From the NCBI GenBank assembly GCA_022827265.1, contig JAJDTF010000158.1, forward strand, positions 1 to 64,000: a DNA stretch of 64,000 bases, written 5' to 3'. The notes below the pieces were generated by a model. It was not told where the DNA came from and searched no databases. It saw only the letters and a program-made list of their open reading frames with translations. This document shows, piece by piece, positions 57,270 through 64,000 of this stretch. Every line of letters starts with the position of its first letter. Position 1 is the stretch's first letter. The position numbers and the translations under genes are program-made. Origin of the DNA: Acidimicrobiia bacterium. GTDB lineage: Bacteria > Actinomycetota > Acidimicrobiia > Acidimicrobiales > Poriferisodalaceae.

Positions 57270-58318
57270 TTGCGCTCCTGATCGCCGCCAGCTCTGCGAT
57301 GTTCGTGTCGCTCGTGGGAACTCGTTACCTCATTCCCTGGCTGCAAGCCCGCGGCGTCGGTCAACCCATCCGCCTCGACGGCCCTCGAGGCCACATCACC
57401 AAGGCGGGCACACCGACGATGGGTGGCGTCGCAGTCGTCGCGGCGGCCGTCGTGGGATATGTCGTCAGTCACCTGCGGGCCGAGACCGTCATCACGCGGT
57501 CGGGCATCGTGCTGCTGGCAGCCGTCTGTGCCGCAGGTCTCGTGGGCTTGGCCGACGACTGGATCAAGGTGAGCCGCGAGCGCAATCTGGGATTGAACAA
57601 GCGGGCCAAGCTGATCGGGCTGATCGCGGTCGGCACCGGCTTCGCCGTCGCATCGGCGTGGTGGGTGGACCTCGATACCGCCGTCGCATTCACACGGCTG
57701 GACGGCAACGCGCTGCGGGTTCCCGCCGCAGTGTGGATTCTGTGGGCGGTCATCATCGTTCTCGGCACGTCGAACGCGGTGAACCTGACAGACGGGCTGG
57801 ACGGTCTCGCCGCCGGCGCTGCCGCAGTCGCCTTCGCGGCGTTCGTGGTTGTCGGGTACTGGGCATTCCGTCACCCCATCTCCTATGACGTCAAGCACCC
57901 GCTGGACCTTGCCATCGTCGCCGCCGCCATGGCCGGTGCCTGTGCAGGATTCCTGTGGTGGAATGCGCCCCCGGCGCGGATCTTCATGGGCGATACCGGC
58001 TCACTGGCCATCGGCACCGCGATGGCGGGGCTCGCAATGCTGTTGCACGTCGATCTCCTGCTCCCCGTCATCGGTGGCCTCTACGTCATCGAGACCGCGT
58101 CGGTGATCACCCAGGTGGGCTCATTCCGGCTCTTCGGCCGCCGCTTGTTCCGGATGGCGCCGATGCACCACCACCTCGAACTGGGCGGATGGCCGGAAAC
58201 CACCGTGCTCATCCGTCTCTGGGTGGTGAACAGCCTGCTCGTCGCGCTGGCATTGGGCATGTATTACGCAGACTTTCTGAGCCTGGATCTCGTCGAAATC
58301 CCGGCAGGTTCGTTGTGA
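57266..58318 (+). CDS. mraY: Phospho-N-acetylmuramoyl-pentapeptide transferase
   Basis: The 350-residue polytopic enzyme has about ten helices and the family's catalytic segments: GPRGHITKAGTPTMGG, GLADDWIKVSRERNLGLNKRAK, NAVNLTDGLDGLAAG, ARIFMGDTGSLAIG and APMHHHLELGGWPET. It transfers phospho-MurNAc-pentapeptide to undecaprenyl phosphate, making lipid I. It follows murE and precedes murD, each with a 4-nt overlap. Confidence 0.96.
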   Translation: MIALLIAASSAMFVSLVGTRYLIPWLQARGVGQPIRLDGPRGHITKAGTPTMGGVAVVAAAVVGYVVSHLRAETVITRSGIVLLAAVCAAGLVGLADDWIKVSRERNLGLNKRAKLIGLIAVGTGFAVASAWWVDLDTAVAFTRLDGNALRVPAAVWILWAVIIVLGTSNAVNLTDGLDGLAAGAAAVAFAAFVVVGYWAFRHPISYDVKHPLDLAIVAAAMAGACAGFLWWNAPPARIFMGDTGSLAIGTAMAGLAMLLHVDLLLPVIGGLYVIETASVITQVGSFRLFGRRLFRMAPMHHHLELGGWPETTVLIRLWVVNSLLVALALGMYYADFLSLDLVEIPAGSL

Positions 58319-59718
58319 GCGCCCCCGACCTGGCGCCCGCAGACGGGCCGGTCGTCGTGGTGGGCATGGGAGTGACTGGACGCGCGGTCGCCTCCGCTCT
58401 CGCGTCGCGCGGTCATGAGGTGATCGCGGCGGACGACCGACCAGGCGAAGCGGCGCGCAGACTTGCCGGGCAGGAAGCTGCATTCGGCGAGATTCACGAC
58501 TCCACCGATGAGGCACTGCTCAGCAACCTGGTCTCGGCCGCCGCGGCTGTGGTCCCCGCTCCGGGCGTGCCGCCGCGACACCTCAGCTACTCGCTGGCGG
58601 ATGCGGCCGGAGTGCCGGTGGTGAGCGAGCTGGATCTGGCAGCACAGTGGGACAGTCGACCTCTCGCAGCGATTACGGGCACCAACGGCAAGACGACGGT
58701 CACGGTCCTCACGGAGAGAATGCTGAACCGGAGCGGAATCTCCGCTGTCGGCGCCGGCAATACAGATATCGCCCTGGTGGACGCTATTGACCGTGAGGTC
58801 TCCACGTTTGTGGTGGAGGCATCGTCATTCAGGCTGCACCGGGCGCGCAGATTCGCTCCCGCTGTCGCTGCGTGGCTGAATCTGGCCCCTGATCATCTCG
58901 ACTGGCATCCTGACCTGCTCGAGTACGCCGCTTCCAAAGCCAGGATCTGGGCGGCGCAGGGCCCCGACGACGTCGCAGTAGTGCCCTTCGGCGACACCGA
59001 TGTTGAACCGTGGACGTCGGGGATCCGTGCACGGCGTGTGACCTTCGCGACGCCCCAGCAACTTGGGGCACCGTGCGATGTGCACTACGAGCGCGGCGTC
59101 TTGGTCGCCCATGGCGACAGCATTGCGACGGTGGCGGACTTGCCCCGACGGCGTCCCCATGACTTGTCGAATGCCGCCGCTGCAACGGCTGTTGCACTGG
59201 AGATGGGTGCATCCGCCGAGGCGGTGGCGACGGAGTTGCGGTCATTCGATGGCCTGCCTCACCGGCTCGCATTCGCAGGTCGCGTCGGAGAGGTGAGCTT
59301 TTACGACGACAGCAAGGCCACGGCGCCGCACGCCACGGTGGCAGCGCTGCGCGGCTTTTCCGATGCGGTGCTGATAGCGGGCGGCCGGAACAAGGGTCTC
59401 GATCTCGGAGAGCTTGCCGCCGTTGCCGCGCACGTTCACGGGGTTGTGGCGATCGGTGAGGCCGCTGGCGAGGTTGTCGACTGCTTCAGCCAGCCAGCGT
59501 GCGGCCAGATCGAGCTCGTCCGGGCCGATTCAATGCCAGAGGCTGTGGAGGCTGCCCACCGGATGGCGCAGCCCGACCGCGATGTGGTGCTGTCGCCCGG
59601 GTGCGCTTCGTTCGACTGGTACTCGAGTTATGGCCAGCGGGGTGAGCACTTCAGCACGGCCGTGGCGCATCTCGCTGAGCGCATGCGCTCACGCCCTTCG
59701 ACCGGAGACAAGCAATGA
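58315..59718 (+). CDS. murD: UDP-MurNAc-alanine D-glutamate ligase
   Basis: The 467-residue Mur ligase starts at a GTG overlapping the mraY stop; the frame is open far upstream inside mraY but only as a shadow. Segments are VVVVGMGVTGRAVASALASRG, AITGTNGKTTVTVLTERML, NLAPDHLDWHPDLLEYAASK, YDDSKATAPHATVAAL, and LSPGCASFDWYSSYGQRGEHF, the last being the MurD C-terminal motif. It adds D-glutamate to UDP-MurNAc-L-Ala in the cytoplasm. The stop overlaps ftsW (ATGA). Confidence 0.95.
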   Translation: MSAPDLAPADGPVVVVGMGVTGRAVASALASRGHEVIAADDRPGEAARRLAGQEAAFGEIHDSTDEALLSNLVSAAAAVVPAPGVPPRHLSYSLADAAGVPVVSELDLAAQWDSRPLAAITGTNGKTTVTVLTERMLNRSGISAVGAGNTDIALVDAIDREVSTFVVEASSFRLHRARRFAPAVAAWLNLAPDHLDWHPDLLEYAASKARIWAAQGPDDVAVVPFGDTDVEPWTSGIRARRVTFATPQQLGAPCDVHYERGVLVAHGDSIATVADLPRRRPHDLSNAAAATAVALEMGASAEAVATELRSFDGLPHRLAFAGRVGEVSFYDDSKATAPHATVAALRGFSDAVLIAGGRNKGLDLGELAAVAAHVHGVVAIGEAAGEVVDCFSQPACGQIELVRADSMPEAVEAAHRMAQPDRDVVLSPGCASFDWYSSYGQRGEHFSTAVAHLAERMRSRPSTGDKQ

Positions 59719-60845
59719 GCAAGCTGGATCTTCCGTGCACTCCGCCCCGGCTGGGCCAATCGGGCCCGTCGGTGCGCTACGCCGCCCTCCTGTCTGCCGT
59801 GTTCCTTCTGCTGCTCACCGGTGTCGTGCTGGTGTTGTCGGCCACATCGGCGACCGGAATCGATTCGTCCGACCGTCCACTGCAGTACTTCACCCGGCAC
59901 CTGTGGTCGGTGGGGATAGCCGTGGCCGTGCTGCTGGTCACACTTGGCGTCGATTACCGGCACTGGCGGCGCATGGCCCTGCCCCTCGCAGCTGCGAGCG
60001 TGAGCTTGTTGGTCATCGTGCTGGCAGTGGGTCAACGCACCGGCGGCGCCCGACGCTGGATTGAAATCGGCCAGTTCAGCGTTCAGCCATCGGAGATAGC
60101 AAAACTGGCACTCATCGTGGCGCTGGCCGCATTCCTGGACGCCCGCAAGGATCAGATCGAGCGGCCCGACCGGATCCTGCGGCCCGCGATGCTCCTGCTC
60201 ACCGCCGGCTGCTCGCTGGTACTGCTGCAGCCGGATCTGGGAACCACCCTCATCCTGGCCGGCATCGGGGTTGGCATGCTCTTCGTCGCAGGCCTGCCTG
60301 GCCGCGACCTGGCGAAGATCGCCGCCATCGTCGCTGTGGCGGCACCGTTGCTGGCGTACGCGGCGCCGTACCGCCGCGCGCGGCTGGCGGGCTTCCTGGA
60401 CCCGATCGCAGAACGGTCCGAGAGCGGCTACCAGACCTTTCAGAGCCTCGTGGGTCTGGCGCAAGGAGGACTGCGGGGCACCGGGTTGGGGGCAGGCCAA
60501 GCCAAATGGGGCTGGGTGCCCAATGCGCCCACCGACTTCATTTTTGTCATCGTCGGGGAGGAGATGGGTCTCCTCGGCGCCCTCGGGCTTGTGACGCTCC
60601 TTGGGGTCGTCGGCATCGGGGGGCTCCGGACAAGCCAGAAGGCACCCGACCTGTTCGGCTCATTGCTCGCAGCCGGCATCGCCATCTGGTTCGTGCTCCA
60701 GACCCTGGTGAACGTCGGCGGTGTGGTTGGATTGCTGCCGGTGACCGGTGTGACGCTGCCATTCCTGTCCTTCGGCGGGTCGTCGCTGGTGGTGACGGCA
60801 GCAGCCGCAGGTTTGCTCCTGAATGTGACGCGGCGATCCGGTTGA
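59715..60845 (+). CDS. ftsW: Septal peptidoglycan polymerase FtsW (SEDS family)
   Basis: The 376-residue protein has about ten membrane helices. SEDS motifs are present: GGARRWIEIGQFSVQPSEIAKLALI, LLQPDLGTTLILAGIG, SGYQTFQSLVGLAQGGLRGTGLGAGQAKW, PTDFIFVIVGEEMGLLGA, and VTLPFLSFGGSSLV near the end. It polymerises glycan from lipid II at the septum with the FtsI-type protein encoded upstream. It lies between murD and murG, the classical place. Confidence 0.94.
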   Translation: MSKLDLPCTPPRLGQSGPSVRYAALLSAVFLLLLTGVVLVLSATSATGIDSSDRPLQYFTRHLWSVGIAVAVLLVTLGVDYRHWRRMALPLAAASVSLLVIVLAVGQRTGGARRWIEIGQFSVQPSEIAKLALIVALAAFLDARKDQIERPDRILRPAMLLLTAGCSLVLLQPDLGTTLILAGIGVGMLFVAGLPGRDLAKIAAIVAVAAPLLAYAAPYRRARLAGFLDPIAERSESGYQTFQSLVGLAQGGLRGTGLGAGQAKWGWVPNAPTDFIFVIVGEEMGLLGALGLVTLLGVVGIGGLRTSQKAPDLFGSLLAAGIAIWFVLQTLVNVGGVVGLLPVTGVTLPFLSFGGSSLVVTAAAAGLLLNVTRRSG

Positions 60846-60848
60846 GCC

Positions 60849-62039
60849 ATGGCCGTACCCGGCAGCGCCCCGAACACTCCCAGCGTCCTGATCGCGGGGG
60901 GCGGCACCGCGGGGCACCTGATGCCCGGTTTGGCGGTGGCGTCGGCGCTGACCGAACGTGGCTGGCCCGCGGAAAGGATCCATTTCGTCGGCAGCGCCCG
61001 GGGCATCGATGCGCAGATCGTGCCCGATGCCGGCTTCGGTGTGACGTTGCTCGGAGGTCGGGGCCTTACTGCACGCCGGGTGAACCTGACGAATGCGCGC
61101 GCAGCAGCGAGCTTGGCGTGGGCCACAGTGCGCGGCATCGCGCTGGTGAAACGGCGGCGACCAGCTGCGGTGCTTTCGCTGGGCGGCTACGCCGCGCTTC
61201 CCGCAACCGTGGGCGCGGTGATCTGGCGCGTGCCATTGGTGATCGCCGAGCAGAACGCAGTCGCATCGGCAACGAACCGCCTGCTGGGCCGATTCGCACG
61301 CGCCGCGGCAGTACCCGTCCGCGGGACGGGGTTGCACAGGGAGGTCGTGACCGGCAATCCCGTGCGTCCGGCTGTCGTGGAGGCCGCGCTTGGAGCAGGC
61401 GAGGCGCGTACGGTGCTCGGCTGGCCCGCAGATGCGACCGTTGTGGTGGTGTTCGGCGGCTCGCTGGGCTCGCTCCGGATCAACACGGCCACCTGGACAG
61501 CGTTGGCGTCACTGCAGGACCGCGACGGCGTGTTCGTCTATCACGTGGTGGGCAAGCGCGACTGGGCTGAACGACCGCCGCCACCGCCACGGCGACCCGA
61601 TGGCTCGCGGGTGCGAGACTGGTACCGAGCCGTGCCGTTCGATGATCATCTGCCTGTCGCCCTGGCTGCGGCCGACGTCGCGGTCTGCCGAGCCGGGGCA
61701 TCGACGGTGGCGGAGCTGTCGGTCATCGGCACGCCGGCGGTGCTCGTCCCCTTGCCGATAGCGACCAACGACCACCAACGTCGCAACGCAGAGGAACTGG
61801 CCGCCACGGGCGCAGCGCGGGTGGTTGCCGACGCCGAGTTCGACGGGCAGCGGATGCTCGCAGAGCTCGAGCAGATGCTGGAATTGCGGCACCAGGCCAG
61901 ACCGGAGCGTCCCCCCGCGGCGACCTTCGGTCGTCCAGACTCGGCACAACAGGTCGCGCAGCTCGTGATACAGCACAGTTCAGCGGTTCCTGGCTCAGTG
62001 GCACACGAGGATCGTTTGCCGAGAAGGCACACAACGTGA
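60849..62039 (+). CDS. murG: Lipid II synthase MurG
   Basis: The 396-residue GT-B glycosyltransferase has SVLIAGGGTAGHLMPGLAVA, VLSLGGYAALPATVGA, VIAEQNAVASATNRLLGR, VTGNPVRPAV, VVVFGGSLGSLRINT and CRAGASTVAELSVIGTPAVLVPLPIATNDHQRRNAE. It adds GlcNAc to lipid I at the inner membrane face. A Pro/Arg-rich insert (RPPPPPRRPDGSR, about 245) is unusual. The last 25 residues are a charged tail. The stop overlaps murC (GTGA). Confidence 0.95.
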   Translation: MAVPGSAPNTPSVLIAGGGTAGHLMPGLAVASALTERGWPAERIHFVGSARGIDAQIVPDAGFGVTLLGGRGLTARRVNLTNARAAASLAWATVRGIALVKRRRPAAVLSLGGYAALPATVGAVIWRVPLVIAEQNAVASATNRLLGRFARAAAVPVRGTGLHREVVTGNPVRPAVVEAALGAGEARTVLGWPADATVVVVFGGSLGSLRINTATWTALASLQDRDGVFVYHVVGKRDWAERPPPPPRRPDGSRVRDWYRAVPFDDHLPVALAAADVAVCRAGASTVAELSVIGTPAVLVPLPIATNDHQRRNAEELAATGAARVVADAEFDGQRMLAELEQMLELRHQARPERPPAATFGRPDSAQQVAQLVIQHSSAVPGSVAHEDRLPRRHTT

Positions 62040-63460
62040 CCACGTCGCCGTCCATCGAACCAGCGCGCCCGACTCGGGAGCCGTCGAGTCGGCCTCCCGA
62101 CCTTGAGGAGCCTCGCACCATCCACTTGGTGGGAGCCGGTGGCGCCGGCATGAACGCCATCGGCTTGGTGCTCGCCGAGATGGGCCACTGCGTCAGCGGC
62201 AGCGACCTGAGGCCAGGCCCTGGCATGACGCGGCTCGCAGCCCACGGTGCCCGGGTCGTGATCGGTCATGATGCCGCCAACATCGGCTCGGCGGACATCG
62301 TGGCCCATTCGAGTGCGGTGCCCCAAGACAATGCGGAGCTCGTCGAGGCCCGCCGCCGAGGCATTCCGGTGCTCAGCCGGGCTGAGCTGCTCTCAGGGAT
62401 CTGCCGGCGCAAGCAGACGCTGGCGGTCGGCGGAACCCATGGCAAGACGACCACCTCGTCGATGCTGGCACTGTGCCTCGTGGCAGCAGGTGAACACCCG
62501 TCATTTCTCGTGGGTGGCGAGGTGAACGAAATTGGCTCCGGGGCCGTCTGGGACACAGCGGGGGAGTGGTTCGTCGTCGAAGCAGACGAATCTGACGGGA
62601 CATTTCTGGAGCTGGGTGCCGATGCGGTGGTCGTGACGAACGTTGAACCTGACCATCTCGACCACTACGGCAGTTTTGACGGCCTCGCGGCTGCATTCGA
62701 GAAGTTCGTCAGCCGCGCTGGGGGGCCACGCATCGTGTGTGCTGATGACCAGGGGGCTGCCGCGATGGCCGAGCGCGTCGGCGGCTGTGTGACCTACGGA
62801 AGCGCTCCGGGTGCCGACTACCGGATCACCGGCGCGTACAGCTCTCGAACCGGTGCGGGCTTCGAACTGGTCAGCGGCACGACGCCGATCGGCCATTGCG
62901 AGCTGCCGCTGCCTGGGCTGCACAATGTGGCGAATGCGGCCGGTGCTCTTGCAGCGGCACTTGAGCTCGGGGCCGCTGCGTCACCGATGATCGACGCTCT
63001 CGGTCGATTTGCCGGAGTGGCCAGGAGATTCGAGCGACGGGGCGAGCGTGATGGGGTGTCGTTCATCGACGACTATGCGCACTTGCCCACCGAGGTGACC
63101 GCGGCGATCACAGCAGCTCGCAGCGGAGGCTGGAAGCGGGTGGTCGCCGTGTTCCAGCCGCACCGTTACTCGCGGACTGCGGCGCTCTGGCAGGACTTCG
63201 CGGATTCCTTCACTGATGCCGACCACGTGGTCCTCACCGACATTTACGCCGCCGGCGAGGTGCCGCGACCCGGAGTGTCCACGGGGCTGGTGCTCGGCGC
63301 CGTGCTCGATTCCCATCCGTACGCGTCGGTGGCCTATCTGCCGGGCCGGTCTGAGTTGCGCTCGTACCTACGCACCAACCTGCGACCTGGCGACCTGTGC
63401 CTCACGTTGGGCGCCGGCGACCTGACGACGCTCCCAGATGAACTGCTGCATGTCTTCTGA
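62036..63460 (+). CDS. murC: UDP-MurNAc L-alanine ligase
   Basis: The 474-residue Mur ligase starts at a GTG overlapping the murG stop. After a 25-residue Pro/Arg/Ser-rich lead, the fold begins IHLVGAGGAGMNAIGLVLAEMG. It has VAHSSAVPQDNAEL, VGGTHGKTTTSSMLAL (ATP loop), VVEADESDGTFLEL, VTNVEPDHLDHYGSF, FIDDYAHLPTEVTAAI and VFQPHRYSRTAALW. It commits UDP-MurNAc to peptide synthesis. The stop is 11 nt inside murB. Confidence 0.95.
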   Translation: MTTSPSIEPARPTREPSSRPPDLEEPRTIHLVGAGGAGMNAIGLVLAEMGHCVSGSDLRPGPGMTRLAAHGARVVIGHDAANIGSADIVAHSSAVPQDNAELVEARRRGIPVLSRAELLSGICRRKQTLAVGGTHGKTTTSSMLALCLVAAGEHPSFLVGGEVNEIGSGAVWDTAGEWFVVEADESDGTFLELGADAVVVTNVEPDHLDHYGSFDGLAAAFEKFVSRAGGPRIVCADDQGAAAMAERVGGCVTYGSAPGADYRITGAYSSRTGAGFELVSGTTPIGHCELPLPGLHNVANAAGALAAALELGAAASPMIDALGRFAGVARRFERRGERDGVSFIDDYAHLPTEVTAAITAARSGGWKRVVAVFQPHRYSRTAALWQDFADSFTDADHVVLTDIYAAGEVPRPGVSTGLVLGAVLDSHPYASVAYLPGRSELRSYLRTNLRPGDLCLTLGAGDLTTLPDELLHVF

Positions 63461-64000
63461 GCAGTGGTCAGACCCGGATGCAGTTCGACGTGCTGCGACC
63501 GTGCTCGGCGACGATGCTCGCGTCAATTCGCCGCTGGGCGCGTTGACCACTTCGAGAGTTGGCGGTCCGGCCGCAGTGGCCTGCGTGGCAAACGGCCTGT
63601 CCGACCTGCAACGCGCGGCAGACGCCGCAGCAGCTTCTGGCCTCGAGATACTCGTCGTCGGGCGAGGATCGAACCTGCTGGTGGCAGACCGGGGATTTGA
63701 GGGCATCGCGCTCTTCCTGGGCGATGCCTACGAGGCGATCGATTTCGATCGTGTGAACGCGACCGTCACGGCGGGGGCATCTGTGGCCTTGCCGGTGCTG
63801 GCTCGTCAGTGCGCGGCGGCGGGCATCGGCGGCCTGGAATGGGCCGTCGGGGTGCCGGGTTCCGTGGGCGGAGCCGTGCGCATGAATGCAGGAGGGCACG
63901 GCAGCGATATGGCGTCGTGCTTGATCGACGCTGACATTGTCGATCTGGAAGCCGGGACCGGAGTTGCCTGCGACGTCAGCACCTTGAACCTGAGCTACCG
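63450..64000 (+). CDS. murB: UDP-N-acetylenolpyruvoylglucosamine reductase, N-terminal part, cut by window edge
   Basis: From ATG 63450 the frame runs open to the window end (183 codons). It shows LGALTTSRVGGPAAVACVAN, ILVVGRGSNLLVADRGFEGIA and GIGGLEWAVGVPGSVGGAVRMNAGGHGSD, which are the FAD-binding and active-site segments of MurB. The enzyme reduces UDP-GlcNAc-enolpyruvate to UDP-MurNAc. It overlaps murC by 11 nt. The C-terminal domain, and any ftsQ and ftsZ beyond, are outside the window. Confidence 0.94.
   Translation, partial: MSSEQWSDPDAVRRAATVLGDDARVNSPLGALTTSRVGGPAAVACVANGLSDLQRAADAAAASGLEILVVGRGSNLLVADRGFEGIALFLGDAYEAIDFDRVNATVTAGASVALPVLARQCAAAGIGGLEWAVGVPGSVGGAVRMNAGGHGSDMASCLIDADIVDLEAGTGVACDVSTLNLSY

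Overview
The window is a GC-rich stretch of an actinobacterial chromosome. The evidence is a WhiB-family regulator, an MtrA-MtrB-lipoprotein operon, a PimB-type mannosyltransferase, DUF3040 and DUF6457 proteins, an actinobacterial RNase P RNA, and many overlapping starts with GTG or TTG codons and TANNNT boxes 6-8 nt upstream (a leaderless pattern). No rRNA, tRNA, CRISPR array, prophage or intact insertion sequence was seen. Placement in Acidimicrobiia is plausible but is inference only.

Layout. 1-2.6 kb: a minus-strand acyl-CoA carboxylase pair (3-methylcrotonyl-CoA carboxylase type; the biotin-carboxylase subunit is cut by the window edge) preceded by two small genes. 2.7-5 kb: a decayed fragment of an acyl-CoA dehydrogenase gene, a MazEF toxin-antitoxin pair and the intact dehydrogenase. 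5-11.6 kb: a fused double CaiB/BaiF CoA-transferase, a luciferase-like flavin oxidoreductase and a molybdopterin oxidoreductase. 11.6-15.1 kb: a Phd/RelE toxin-antitoxin pair, DUF2461, DUF6457, O-acetylhomoserine sulfhydrylase and a CoA-binding protein. 15.1-25.3 kb: envelope and secreted functions (thioredoxin/NHL lipoprotein, family-3 glycosidase, thiamine-binding lipoprotein with thiamine pyrophosphokinase, a class A penicillin-binding protein), a zinc-ribbon coiled-coil protein and a histidine phosphatase. 25.4-28.9 kb: rnpB, a WhiB protein, a TrpD-like phosphoribosyltransferase and a Ser/Thr kinase.

29-50.1 kb holds queG, a PimB-like glycosyltransferase, an aminotransferase, glycerol kinase, a Trk potassium locus (TrkA plus two different TrkH paralogues), the mtrA-mtrB-lpqB-like operon, Nudix, dinB, DUF3040, and a moxR-DUF58-transglutaminase operon. 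Only this 21-kb part carries seven copies of an intergenic repeat of about 90-140 bp (R1-R7). From 50.1 kb onward are a small conserved gene, an HNH nuclease, a lipoate-ligase-like protein, and the division and cell-wall cluster mraZ-rsmH-ftsL-ftsI-murE-mraY-murD-ftsW-murG-murC-murB, tightly overlapped and probably run from a promoter embedded in MraZ boxes. murF is missing from its usual place.

The most unusual signals are the R1-R7 repeat family; two places where the 5' end of a gene has been tandemly duplicated to give short leader ORFs that stop on or next to the real start (histidine phosphatase and mtrB); a TrkH paralogue whose first selectivity-filter glycine is replaced by asparagine; a TrpD-like enzyme lacking the usual PRPP-binding motif; and the absence of murF. 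I did not find a clear novel multi-gene system.
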